Part shown: positions 41,176-48,994 of the stretch, one piece after another
Numbering within the stretch: position 1 is the first letter of the stretch
Layout: every line of letters starts with the position of its first letter
Assembly: GCA_049611965.1 (NCBI GenBank)
Contig: JBMZBC010000001.1
Location: 62,001-126,000 of the forward strand
DNA from: UBA10364 sp049611965
GTDB taxonomy: Bacteria > Bacteroidota > Bacteroidia > Flavobacteriales > Schleiferiaceae
Length of the DNA: 64,000 bases
Reading direction: 5' to 3'
Made by a program: the position numbers and the translations under genes
The notes under the pieces: model-generated
Databases searched by the model: none
The model's input: only the letters and a program-made list of their open reading frames with translations
Told to the model about the DNA's origin: nothing

Positions 41176-43091
41176 CGCAATTTAATTTCAGTTCGTCTGT
41201 TTAGTGCTCTTCCCTCCTCCGTATCGTTAGAAGCAATCGGTATTTTCATGCCTTTTCCTTGAGCCATCAATCTAGAAGCATCAATTCCTTCATCAACTAA
41301 CCACAGCAATACGGCCATAGCCCGGTCTTCACTGAGCCTCTGATTATAACTTTTTCCACCTTGGTTGTCGGTATGGCCTATAATGGTTGCATTTAGCTCT
41401 GGATTATCCACAAGAAGTTTCTTTAGTAGTCTCAATTCTTGCGTACTAGCCAATAGTAATTCACTCTTATCAGTATCAAACAATAGGTTCCTTAGCACGA
41501 ATGAATCTGCTGATTTCAATGGAGTAAGAGGCAATTTATAAATCGTAGTAGCATCCATCAAATCATCCTTGGAAACTGTCGCTGAATAAGGTAAAAACCC
41601 TTTTTTATAGGCACTTACACGCACATCGCTGCCCCCATCGTGCATCGCCCTAACTAGGCCGGTGTTTTTCGAACTAGTACCTGCGTACAACTCTTGCTCA
41701 TTTAAGGTTTTGAGTTTTACGTTAGCAAGCCCTAATGGAACACCTGTGGCGGAATGAACCACTATAAAATCCTTAAATAGACGTTGCTCCGGTTTCATGT
41801 TCTCCGGGAGGGCGAATTCATACAAGTCCATCTCAGCCATAGCATCCAGATTTGGAATAATATCCTTTCCTCTATTGGAACTGAGGTAACCATGAGTACC
41901 GGCTGCATTTACCACTAATGAGAATTCATCCCCAAAACTATTCAAAGGAAAACCTAGATTTATTGGTTCAGACCAGGTGGAATCGGTATCTCTTTGTACC
42001 ATAAAGAAATCTGAACCACCAATAGACGGACTGCGTTCTGAGACAAAGTACAACGTTTTCCCATCAAAGTGTATGAATGGACTGCGCTCACGACCTGATG
42101 AATTTACTTGTGAAGGCAACTTTTCTACGGACGACCACACCCCTTCATCATCCTTATAAGCCACCATGATATCTAAATCTTCGGCTTGACTGTGCGAACC
42201 TCGAACGAAGTAAAGGGTCGTGCCATCTGGCCCCAACGAAGGTTGACTCTCCCACCTCCTGGTATTTATTTTTCCTGGAAGCAATTCTGGGAACCCCCAC
42301 CCTCTTGCGGGATCGTAATAGCTGTAGTACAAATCACAACTCCCTACACCGTCTGGTCTGTTACAAGCTGTGAACACCATGTACTCTCCGTCAGCGCTAA
42401 TACTAGAAGCCCCCTCATTTATACGAGTGTTTACACGCCCTAAAACAGGCCTAGACCTGCTCTCCCAACCAGCTCCTGAGCGCTCGGCAACGAACAGATT
42501 TTCGTCAGTCGGAGCACCATCCTGAAGCATACGGGCTGTAAACAGCAACTTTTGATCGTCTCCAGTCGGCGAAGGAAAATATTCCATTTTTTCGTCGCTA
42601 AACACCAGTTTTACTACTTCCAAAGGAGCGCCTACCGCCTTGTATTCTTCATACTTCTCCTTGGTGAATTTTAGGTTGTTTAGCGCCAATTCTGAAGCCC
42701 GGAATCGTTCCTTAGACATCCGAGCATTCTTCATGTATAGCTGATAAGAATCAATTGCCAGGTCAAATTCGCCAGCATACTTGTATACAATACTCTTCTT
42801 CAAATGGACACTTGAAAGCTCTTGAATCTGGAGCGCTCTATCGTAGTACTCTATTGACTGGAGAATATCACCTTCTTTAAACCGGCGGTCGCCAGCAAAA
42901 ATCAAAGGTTGGTAATAGGTATCACCGCCTTTCTTGATGGCTTTTTCTAAATATACCCAACCATTCTCTTCATCGTTTTGCTTGAAAGCTTCTTTAGCTT
43001 TTTGAAATTGTGCGATGGCCGATTTGCTTTGTCCATTTGTGGAAAAGCTCATCATAACAACTAAAAGAAATAGGTATAGGAATCGGCCCAT
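41172..43091 (-). CDS. OmpA-family protein with TPR and WD40-like (PD40) repeats
   Basis: 639 residues from MGRFLYLFLLVVMMSFSTNGQ, a clear signal peptide. TPR-like helices follow (SAIAQFQKAKEAFKQNDEENGWVYL), then PD40/beta-propeller strands (GEYMVFTACNRPDG, SLGPDGTTLYFVRG, FDGKTLYFVSERS, GTHGYLSSNRG). A carboxypeptidase-like domain comes next, and finally an OmpA peptidoglycan-binding domain (IIGHTDNQGGKSYNQRLSEDRA, LNRRTEIKLR). This layout matches PorE-like proteins linked to T9SS, which bind peptidoglycan; that role is an inference. An upstream extension to 43238 would overlap the divergent ATPase gene and has no signal peptide. Confidence 0.9.
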   Translation of the reverse strand: MGRFLYLFLLVVMMSFSTNGQSKSAIAQFQKAKEAFKQNDEENGWVYLEKAIKKGGDTYYQPLIFAGDRRFKEGDILQSIEYYDRALQIQELSSVHLKKSIVYKYAGEFDLAIDSYQLYMKNARMSKERFRASELALNNLKFTKEKYEEYKAVGAPLEVVKLVFSDEKMEYFPSPTGDDQKLLFTARMLQDGAPTDENLFVAERSGAGWESRSRPVLGRVNTRINEGASSISADGEYMVFTACNRPDGVGSCDLYYSYYDPARGWGFPELLPGKINTRRWESQPSLGPDGTTLYFVRGSHSQAEDLDIMVAYKDDEGVWSSVEKLPSQVNSSGRERSPFIHFDGKTLYFVSERSPSIGGSDFFMVQRDTDSTWSEPINLGFPLNSFGDEFSLVVNAAGTHGYLSSNRGKDIIPNLDAMAEMDLYEFALPENMKPEQRLFKDFIVVHSATGVPLGLANVKLKTLNEQELYAGTSSKNTGLVRAMHDGGSDVRVSAYKKGFLPYSATVSKDDLMDATTIYKLPLTPLKSADSFVLRNLLFDTDKSELLLASTQELRLLKKLLVDNPELNATIIGHTDNQGGKSYNQRLSEDRAMAVLLWLVDEGIDASRLMAQGKGMKIPIASNDTEEGRALNRRTEIKLR

Positions 43092-43097
43092 TAAAAG

Positions 43098-43105
43098 TAT
43101 TTTTG
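43098..43105 (+). promoter_or_regulatory. -7 box for the ATPase gene
   Basis: TATTTTTG, perfect TAnnTTTG, overlaps the TTG at 43103 and so argues for the later TTG start at 43136, leaving a leader of about 25 nt. Confidence 0.45.
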
Positions 43106-43135
43106 TTCTTCTACGAAGATATCGCATACCCATTG

Positions 43136-43660
43136 AAAACGACGAGAATTGTATTAACTGGTGCACCCGCAACAGGAAAAACCACTGTAAGCCAAGCATT
43201 AGAGGAGCTTGGACACCAAGTTTTTCACGAGCAAGCACGCGAAATTATCAGCGACAGCTTGGAGAAAGGCAGTGATATACTTCCTTGGAAGGACCTAATG
43301 GGCTTCACCGATGTGGTGTGGAACTTACGTAATAAGCAATACGATAGCGCTGTGTTGGGAACTAAAAGTTTTTACGACCGTACTGTTCTCGATTCGTATG
43401 CCTACCTTTTAAAAGGCAATGTAGTACCATTGGATCGTTGGGTTAAGGACATGAATGAACGTCGCTTTGATAAGGTCTTCTTGCTGCCAGTATGGCCCGA
43501 AATACACGCATTGGATAGCGAACGTATGGAAACGCTTGAAGATTGTATGGAGGTAGAGAAGTTTATTATCGATGCTTACGAAGAATTAGGCTATGAACTC
43601 GTAGTAGTACCCAAAATCCCTGTAAAAGAGCGCGTTGCCTTCATTTTAGATAGGCTATGA
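43136..43660 (+). CDS. P-loop ATPase/kinase-like protein (AAA_28 type)
   Basis: 174 residues if translation begins at TTG 43136 (MKTTRIVLTGAP); there is no in-frame ATG near. Walker A is GAPATGKTT (about 10-18). The following EELGHQVFHEQAREII and KSFYDRTVLDSYAYLL blocks are typical of small NTPases annotated AAA_28 or NadR/Ttd14-like. Substrate unknown. A TTG at 43103 is possible but sits in the -7 box. It overlaps recQ by 4 bp (ATGA), suggesting a shared operon. Confidence 0.8.
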   Translation, partial: KTTRIVLTGAPATGKTTVSQALEELGHQVFHEQAREIISDSLEKGSDILPWKDLMGFTDVVWNLRNKQYDSAVLGTKSFYDRTVLDSYAYLLKGNVVPLDRWVKDMNERRFDKVFLLPVWPEIHALDSERMETLEDCMEVEKFIIDAYEELGYELVVVPKIPVKERVAFILDRL

Positions 43661-45450
43661 TAGACAAAGCAAGGGCGGTATTAAAAAAGTATTGGGGCTA
43701 CGATGATTTCCGTGGATTACAAGGAGAAATCATTACCTCGACACTGTCTGGAAAAGATACCATTGGACTCTTGCCCACAGGAGGTGGCAAATCTATTTGC
43801 TACCAAATACCGGGAATCATCTACCCAGGAACTACCCTAGTAATATCTCCTCTTGTTGCACTCATGGAGGACCAGCATAATGGATTGGTCCATCGAGGAA
43901 TTAAAAGCTACCACTTCAAAGGCTCTTATTCGATCCGAAAACTCGATGAAGCATTCAGAAACCTCAGGTATGGAAAATACAAGTTCGCATTCCTAGCCCC
44001 AGAGAGATTATCAAATCCGTTGTTTCTTGAATACCTGAGCAATGCTGATATTTCATTAATCGCGATTGACGAAGCGCACTGCATTTCTCAATGGGGTTTC
44101 GATTTTCGACCGTCCTACCTAAATATTCACAAAGTCAAGGAAATACTTCCTGATATCCCTACTATAGCCTTAACAGCCTCTGCCACACCTCGCGTAAAGG
44201 TGGATTTACTTCAAGAGTTGCGCATTCCCAATGCTCAGGTTTTTGAAGGATCCGTTCGTAGAGACAACTTGATCCTTCACCGACACTTTACGCCAAATAA
44301 GGAAAAGCAGTTGTTACGGCTTATAACGAAACTTGAAGGCACGGGGATTATTTATGCAAAAACTCGACGAAGCTGTGAAGGGCTTAGCAAGTTACTCTCC
44401 AATGAAGGTTTTGAAAGTTGTTTCTACCATGCAGGAGTTGATGACGCCATTAAAATTAAGAACCAAGCTGCGTGGATTGCCAATGAGGTCAAAGTGATGG
44501 TAGCTACGACTGCGTTTGGGATGGGTATAGATAAAGGCGACGTGAGCTGGGTTGTGCATTGGGATGTTCCCGATACCTTGGAGGGGTACTATCAAGAAAT
44601 CGGACGTGCAGGAAGAAATGGCGCTACGGGTAATACACATTTGCTCTACAATCAATATGATTTCGAGCGGTTGAACAAAAGCATCGAAGAATTACCCGAT
44701 ATTCAAGCTGTAGAGACTTTTTATAAATCGTTTTGCAGCAAGCATCAGATAGCAATAGGTAGTGGACTAGAGGAAAAGATTGAATTCAATATTGTTGATC
44801 TAGCCAAACGATTTGATTTACCCATTCCGAAATTACTAAACTTCATTAAGCTGATACAGCAACGAGGTTATTGGCAATTCATTGAATCTGCTTTTACTGT
44901 TCCTAAAATCAAGTTTACTTCTACCCCTGAAAATTGGAAGGGCCTTACTCAGGAATCAAAAGAAGTTCTCGTGGCCCTCTATAGAATGTATCCACTCGCT
45001 GTAGATGGACCTATTCGATTTGATCGAAAACGTATGGCTGCAATGGCTATGCTAACCCCTTCTGATTTTGATACGTTGTTACTCTCGTTTCAGACCAAGG
45101 GGTTGATAGAATACCAGGCCGCAGACAACAAAAGTGCTATTCAGTTTATGGAACCGCGCCCTGCTGACAAGTACGTAAGCTTTCCTTCTAATTTTGTTGA
45201 TGCTTATATCAATGCTAAAAAAGAGCGCACGATGGCGATGGTTGCTTTCTTAAAAAGTGAAGAATGCATGACCGCACAAATTGCGCATTACTTCGGTCAA
45301 ACAGATGATACGTCTTGTGGCGTTTGCAGCGCATGTACTTTCAATCATTACCCAGATCCCACGATTATCGAGCAAATGCTAAGAGATGGTCATTCTTTTG
45401 ATGATATTTGGTTCGATCTTAATTGCAACCCTGATGAGCTCAAGAACTGA
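43657..45450 (+). CDS. recQ: ATP-dependent DNA helicase RecQ
   Basis: 597 residues. Superfamily 2 helicase motifs: DDFRGLQGEII, LLPTGGGKSICYQIP (Walker A), DEAHCISQWGFDFRPSY (motif II with aromatic-rich loop), ALTASATPRV, VATTAFGMGIDKGDV and QEIGRAGRNG. It has a winged-helix region and a C-terminal Cys cluster (TSCGVCSACTF) that differs from the internal RQC zinc site of E. coli RecQ. This is a common Bacteroidota variant, and there is no obvious HRDC. The end overlaps fmt by 17 bp. Confidence 0.94.
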   Translation: MIDKARAVLKKYWGYDDFRGLQGEIITSTLSGKDTIGLLPTGGGKSICYQIPGIIYPGTTLVISPLVALMEDQHNGLVHRGIKSYHFKGSYSIRKLDEAFRNLRYGKYKFAFLAPERLSNPLFLEYLSNADISLIAIDEAHCISQWGFDFRPSYLNIHKVKEILPDIPTIALTASATPRVKVDLLQELRIPNAQVFEGSVRRDNLILHRHFTPNKEKQLLRLITKLEGTGIIYAKTRRSCEGLSKLLSNEGFESCFYHAGVDDAIKIKNQAAWIANEVKVMVATTAFGMGIDKGDVSWVVHWDVPDTLEGYYQEIGRAGRNGATGNTHLLYNQYDFERLNKSIEELPDIQAVETFYKSFCSKHQIAIGSGLEEKIEFNIVDLAKRFDLPIPKLLNFIKLIQQRGYWQFIESAFTVPKIKFTSTPENWKGLTQESKEVLVALYRMYPLAVDGPIRFDRKRMAAMAMLTPSDFDTLLLSFQTKGLIEYQAADNKSAIQFMEPRPADKYVSFPSNFVDAYINAKKERTMAMVAFLKSEECMTAQIAHYFGQTDDTSCGVCSACTFNHYPDPTIIEQMLRDGHSFDDIWFDLNCNPDELKN

Positions 45451-46360
45451 TACACGTATTGTATATATGGGAACGCCTGAATTTGCCGTCCCTCCTCTTG
45501 AAGCTTTGATAGAAGCCGGTTACACAATACCTGCTGTCATTACAGTTGCCGATAAGCCTGCAGGGCGTGGACGTAAACTACGAGAAAGCGCCGTTAAAGT
45601 ATGTGCCGTTAGTAATGGCCTCAAGGTTTTACAGCCCACCAATCTAAAAGATGAAGACTTTATTGCTGAATTACGGTCGTTAAAAGCAGATCTGTTTATT
45701 GTTGTGGCGTTTAGAATGCTCCCTGAAGTTGTGTGGTCCATGCCAGCATTAGGTACATTTAACTTACACGGGTCATTATTACCGAAATATAGAGGTGCGG
45801 CGCCTATACATTGGGCAATTATTAACGGCGACCGTGCTACAGGACTCACAACGTTTTTATTAGACAAGAAAATAGATACTGGTGGAACTCTTTTGCAGGT
45901 TGAACATCCCATAAATGAAGGGATGACTACAGGCGAACTTCATAATGAACTTATGTCACTGGGGCCTGAGCTTGTCTTAAATACCGTTGAAGGTCTTGTT
46001 TCTGGCACGCTAAGCCCGATAGCTCAGAATAATGAGCTAGCTACGCATGCACCTAAACTCAATAAAGACAACAGTAAGCTTGATTTAACCAGATCTCCGA
46101 GCGAATTGACTCAACAAATCTTGGGACTCAACCCTTTTCCGGGCTCCTACTATGGAGATTTTAAGTTCATGAGGGCAAGGGTTAGTTCGCTAGGGCATGC
46201 CTCCGAAAAACCTGTTTTACGCGTTTCTGAAAAGCGTTTATTTCTTGATTACCCTCACGGAAGTGTTGAAATCACTGAGATTAAGCCTAACGGAAAGAAG
46301 AATATGGATGCAAAATCTTTCATAAACGGGCTTAAAGTGGCGGTTTTACCCCTTGATTAA
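45434..46360 (+). CDS. fmt: Methionyl-tRNA formyltransferase
   Basis: 308 residues from MSSRTDTRIVYMGTPEFAVPPL, the family-typical N-terminus. Motifs: VADKPAGRGRKL, LQPTNLKD, FNLHGSLLPKYRGAAPIHWAI (catalytic Asn/His and formyl-THF binding) and TGLTTFLLDKKIDTG. The C-terminal OB domain follows. It formylates initiator Met-tRNA. An in-frame ATG at 45386 would give a long overlap with recQ and an atypical N-terminus; the chosen ATG overlaps recQ by 17 bp. Confidence 0.96.
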   Translation: MSSRTDTRIVYMGTPEFAVPPLEALIEAGYTIPAVITVADKPAGRGRKLRESAVKVCAVSNGLKVLQPTNLKDEDFIAELRSLKADLFIVVAFRMLPEVVWSMPALGTFNLHGSLLPKYRGAAPIHWAIINGDRATGLTTFLLDKKIDTGGTLLQVEHPINEGMTTGELHNELMSLGPELVLNTVEGLVSGTLSPIAQNNELATHAPKLNKDNSKLDLTRSPSELTQQILGLNPFPGSYYGDFKFMRARVSSLGHASEKPVLRVSEKRLFLDYPHGSVEITEIKPNGKKNMDAKSFINGLKVAVLPLD

Positions 46361-46444
46361 TAAGTGTTTGTACTCACTTTTGCTTCAAATCTGAGTTATT
46401 AACAATTTTTGCCAAATTTTTTTTTGCTCAACCCCCATGAATAC

Positions 46445-46474
46445 TTGGATAGAAGCAAATTTCGTCTATATTTG
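46445..46474 (+). promoter_or_regulatory. Promoter of the HU gene
   Basis: TTG at 46445-46447, a 19 nt spacer and TATATTTG at 46467-46474 match the consensus perfectly. The leader is about 38 nt and A/T-rich (TAATAACAACTAATAAAAAC) without Shine-Dalgarno, as is common for highly expressed Bacteroidota genes. Confidence 0.75.
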
Positions 46475-46516
46475 GTAAGCATTCGTATTAATAACAACTA
46501 ATAAAAACTAATTGCA

Positions 46517-46786
46517 ATGAACAAAGCACAATTGATCGACGCAATGGCAGCAGACGCTGGCATCTCTAAAGCACAAGCTAAAGCAGCTTTGGATTCTTTT
46601 ACTGGTAACGTAGGTTCTACACTAGCAGGCGGTGGCCGTGTATCTCTAGTAGGTTTCGGTTCTTTCTCAGTTTCAGAGCGTGCAGCTCGTGACGGTCGTA
46701 ACCCACAAACTGGTGCAGTAATCAAAATCGCTGCTAAGAAAGTAGCTAAGTTTAAGGCTGGTGCTGATCTAAACGGTAAGCTCTAA
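46517..46786 (+). CDS. HU-family DNA-binding protein
   Basis: 89 residues: MNKAQLIDAMAADAGISKAQAK at the N-terminus (in short blocks), GRVSLVGFGSFSVSERAARDGRNPQTGAVIKI with the RNPQTG beta-arm tip, and KVAKFKAG. HU dimers bend and compact DNA. The codon use is more regular than its neighbours (repeated GCA, GGT, GTA), suggesting high expression. It stands alone between a full-consensus promoter and a strong terminator. Confidence 0.97.
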   Translation: MNKAQLIDAMAADAGISKAQAKAALDSFTGNVGSTLAGGGRVSLVGFGSFSVSERAARDGRNPQTGAVIKIAAKKVAKFKAGADLNGKL

Positions 46787-46806
46787 TCCTTTACTGGACT
46801 TTGAAT

Positions 46807-46840
46807 AAAAAGCCCTCTCCGTTTGGAGGGGGCTTTTTTT
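46807..46840. terminator. Bidirectional terminator between HU and pdxH
   Basis: AGCCCTCTCC, loop GTTT, GGAGGGGGCT form a 10 bp stem (one T-G pair) flanked by A5 on the left and T7 on the right. It can end HU on the plus strand and pdxH on the minus strand. Confidence 0.9.
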
Positions 46841-46850
46841 ATTCGCGTAT

Positions 46851-47486
46851 TTAAGGTTGAATGCGTTGAATAGTCCAATGGCCGTCTTCTAAAACAAAGA
46901 CTAGACGGTCGTGGAGTCTTCCTTCTCTACCTTGCCAGAATTCATAGCGCTCTGGAATGATCAGATATCCTCCCCACTCAGTAGGCATAGGCACGTCTGT
47001 ACCCTCTGGATATTTCGAGGTGAACGAATTGAACTTTTCTTCTAATTCTTTCCGTGAACCAATAGGTCGACTTTGATTTGAAGCTGCGGCCCCTATTTTA
47101 CTGAGGTATGGCCTCGTTTCAAAGTAGGACTTACTTTCTTTTTCATCGATCTTAACCACTTTACCACTAATTCGAACTTGACGCTCTTGTTCCCGCCAAA
47201 AAAACAAGGCACTAATATTGGGATTGGACTCAAGCGCTTTACCCTTGGCACTGCCGTAGTTTGAATAGAAGACATATCCGTTATCGCGAATCTCCTTCAA
47301 TAGAACAATTCTACTCTCAGGAATATCACCAATTACCGTTGAAATAGCCATGGCATTATAGTCCTTAACGCCCAATAGCTTGTATTCCTCGAACCAATGT
47401 TGGAATTGACCCATCGGACTGTCCTTCAACTTATCCGTATCCAATGAATCAAAATTGTATGTCTCTCGTATGTTATGTAAATCCAT
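46851..47486 (-). CDS. pdxH: Pyridoxamine 5'-phosphate oxidase
   Basis: 211 residues. It oxidises PNP/PMP to pyridoxal phosphate with FMN. Motifs: SRIVLLKEIRDNGYVFYSNY (FMN-binding), SALFFWREQERQVRISGKV, the SQSRPI-type block (SNQSRPIGSR) and the C-terminal WQGREGRLHDRLVF...WTIQRIQP. Length is normal. It is separated by only 17 bp from divergent yqgE, and a near-palindromic -7 box in that gap could serve both. Confidence 0.97.
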   Translation of the reverse strand: MDLHNIRETYNFDSLDTDKLKDSPMGQFQHWFEEYKLLGVKDYNAMAISTVIGDIPESRIVLLKEIRDNGYVFYSNYGSAKGKALESNPNISALFFWREQERQVRISGKVVKIDEKESKSYFETRPYLSKIGAAASNQSRPIGSRKELEEKFNSFTSKYPEGTDVPMPTEWGGYLIIPERYEFWQGREGRLHDRLVFVLEDGHWTIQRIQP

Positions 47487-47490
47487 AATG

Positions 47491-47499
47491 CTAAATTAG
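47491..47499. promoter_or_regulatory. Shared near-palindromic -7 box between pdxH and yqgE
   Basis: CTAAATTAG occupies the middle of the 17 bp gap. Read plus it gives TAAATTAG (47492-47499), 4 nt before yqgE ATG at 47504. Read minus it gives TAATTTAG (47491-47498), 4 nt before pdxH ATG at 47486. Each is one mismatch from TAnnTTTG. -33 elements are not clear on either side. Confidence 0.45.
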
Positions 47500-47503
47500 T
47501 GTA

Positions 47504-48067
47504 ATGGAGCAGACTAATACCCCTAAAAAAGGATGCATCCTCGTATCCAAGCCCTTGATCAATGATGGATTCTTTGAACAAAGTGTTGTGTACCTAACTG
47601 CACACGATGCCGAAGGTTCGCTAGGCTTCACATTGAATAAGGTTTCCTCCCTCATCGCCCAAGACTTTATCGACGAATTTAGAGGAAGAGACACTATTTT
47701 TTATGGCGGTCCAGTGGAGCAAGACGCCTTGTTCTATTTACACGGTTACGACAAGTTACCGGGAGCCGTAGAAGTTGGTAATTCACTCTACCTCGGTGGG
47801 GACTTTGAATTATTCAAAGTATTGTACGCCGAACAAAAAGAGTTATCAATGCCTTTACCACAACCAAAGTTCTTCCTAGGATATAGCGGTTGGTCACCAG
47901 GTCAACTAGAGGAAGAATTAAGAAGTGATACTTGGATTGTACTGGAGCCTCCGTTCAAAATTGATCCCCTCACTGCTACAAGTGATGCTTGGAGAAAACT
48001 GATGAAACAAATGGGCGGTAAGTATGCCCTTTGGGCGAATGCCCCTTCAGATCCGCTACTAAATTAA
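47504..48067 (+). CDS. YqgE/AlgH-family protein (UPF0301)
   Basis: 187 residues of DUF179: PKKGCILVSKPLINDGFFEQSVVYL at the start (in short blocks), GSLGFTLNKV, FYGGPVEQDALFYLH, FFLGYSGWSPGQLEEEL and the C-terminal DAWRKLMKQMGGKYALWANAP. The family is widespread and its molecular role is unsettled; AlgH naming comes from alginate regulation in Pseudomonas. It is convergent with the class IV aminotransferase, overlapping by 4 bp at the stops. Confidence 0.94.
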   Translation: MEQTNTPKKGCILVSKPLINDGFFEQSVVYLTAHDAEGSLGFTLNKVSSLIAQDFIDEFRGRDTIFYGGPVEQDALFYLHGYDKLPGAVEVGNSLYLGGDFELFKVLYAEQKELSMPLPQPKFFLGYSGWSPGQLEEELRSDTWIVLEPPFKIDPLTATSDAWRKLMKQMGGKYALWANAPSDPLLN

Positions 48068-48912
48068 AGGGATCCTAAGACGTTCAATTTACGTTGAAGT
48101 AGTTCGACAAGCTCTTTGGCTTTATCGCCCTTATATGTACGCTTTCTGTACTTCTCCACCCATTGTACACCACTTATGGTATTAGTAAGCCAGATTTCAT
48201 CGGCTTTCTGAAGCTCAAAAGGATTTATACTTTCCTCTTTGATTTCAAGGCCAATTTCTTTCGCCCAGCCAATTAGATTCTTTCTGAAGACGCCTCTCAG
48301 TGGTCCATCCTCCAATGGTGCAGTCTTCAGAACATTATCCTTTAAGACAAAGATATTTGCTGCATTTGCCTCGACTAACATCTTTTTGTCGTTCACTAAT
48401 AGCATCGCATCAAGACCATTTTCCTTAGCAAAAATACCTGCAAGGACATACGGCAGTGCGTTCGATGATTTCAAAGTAGATAAAAGACCAGGCTGAATGT
48501 AATGGTCCTTGAATAGATCCACCTTCAGTCCTTTTGATGTCCAGGTATAATCTTGAGAGCCGAGCTCTTCAAGCTCCATCCACCACACGCATTCGTTGTT
48601 ATCGTCAGGCGTATACTTACCCTCAGATTTACGAACGACCTGTAATCTTAATCGCCCATCAGTTACTGCTACTTCTTCAGCCAATCTATTGGCTTCATCA
48701 ACAAAGAATTCAGGGGTGAACTCCATGGGTATAGGCATTCTAAGGATGCGCATACTTGCCATCAAACGGAAGTAGTGATCTTCTACAAACAACAACTTGT
48801 TATCGCGCATTCGGATGGTTTCAAATACGGCATCTCCGTACATCGTAGCTCTTTTCACGTCTTGAACAGGCAATGCCTTCAGCTCGATAATATCCCCTTG
48901 ATAATTGATCAT
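48064..48912 (-). CDS. Class IV aminotransferase (aminodeoxychorismate lyase/branched-chain aminotransferase-like)
   Basis: 282 residues of the PLP fold-type IV family. YGDAVFETIRMRDNKLLFVEDHYFRL is the typical N-terminal block; the catalytic Lys is in STLKSSNALPYVLAG (about 158-172), followed by EANAANIFVLKDN and LRGVFRKNLI (PLP phosphate site). Members include PabC (4-aminobenzoate), IlvE and D-amino acid aminotransferase. The short length and lack of IlvE-specific loops favour PabC-like, but this is not certain. It has its own promoter 20 nt before the ATG. Confidence 0.88.
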   Translation of the reverse strand: MINYQGDIIELKALPVQDVKRATMYGDAVFETIRMRDNKLLFVEDHYFRLMASMRILRMPIPMEFTPEFFVDEANRLAEEVAVTDGRLRLQVVRKSEGKYTPDDNNECVWWMELEELGSQDYTWTSKGLKVDLFKDHYIQPGLLSTLKSSNALPYVLAGIFAKENGLDAMLLVNDKKMLVEANAANIFVLKDNVLKTAPLEDGPLRGVFRKNLIGWAKEIGLEIKEESINPFELQKADEIWLTNTISGVQWVEKYRKRTYKGDKAKELVELLQRKLNVLGSL

Positions 48913-48932
48913 ACTTGTTGTCTAAGTAGGGT

Positions 48933-48940
48933 CAAAATTA
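48933..48940 (-). promoter_or_regulatory. -7 box for the class IV aminotransferase gene
   Basis: TAATTTTG on the minus strand, perfect TAnnTTTG, 20 nt before the ATG at 48912. It directly follows the T-run of the preceding terminator, whose stem holds the nearest TTG (22 nt away). Confidence 0.5.
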
Positions 48941-48944
48941 GGGC

Positions 48945-48974
48945 AAAAAAAATCCCCGCCTGCAAGGCGGGGAT
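48945..48974 (-). terminator. Intrinsic terminator after the TonB receptor/hydrolase pair
   Basis: On the minus strand ATCCCCGCC, loop TTGCA, GGCGGGGAT gives a perfect 9 bp stem running into eight T. It is 20 bp past the hydrolase stop. Confidence 0.93.
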
Positions 48975-48994
48975 AACTAAAAGTTATAAGGAGA

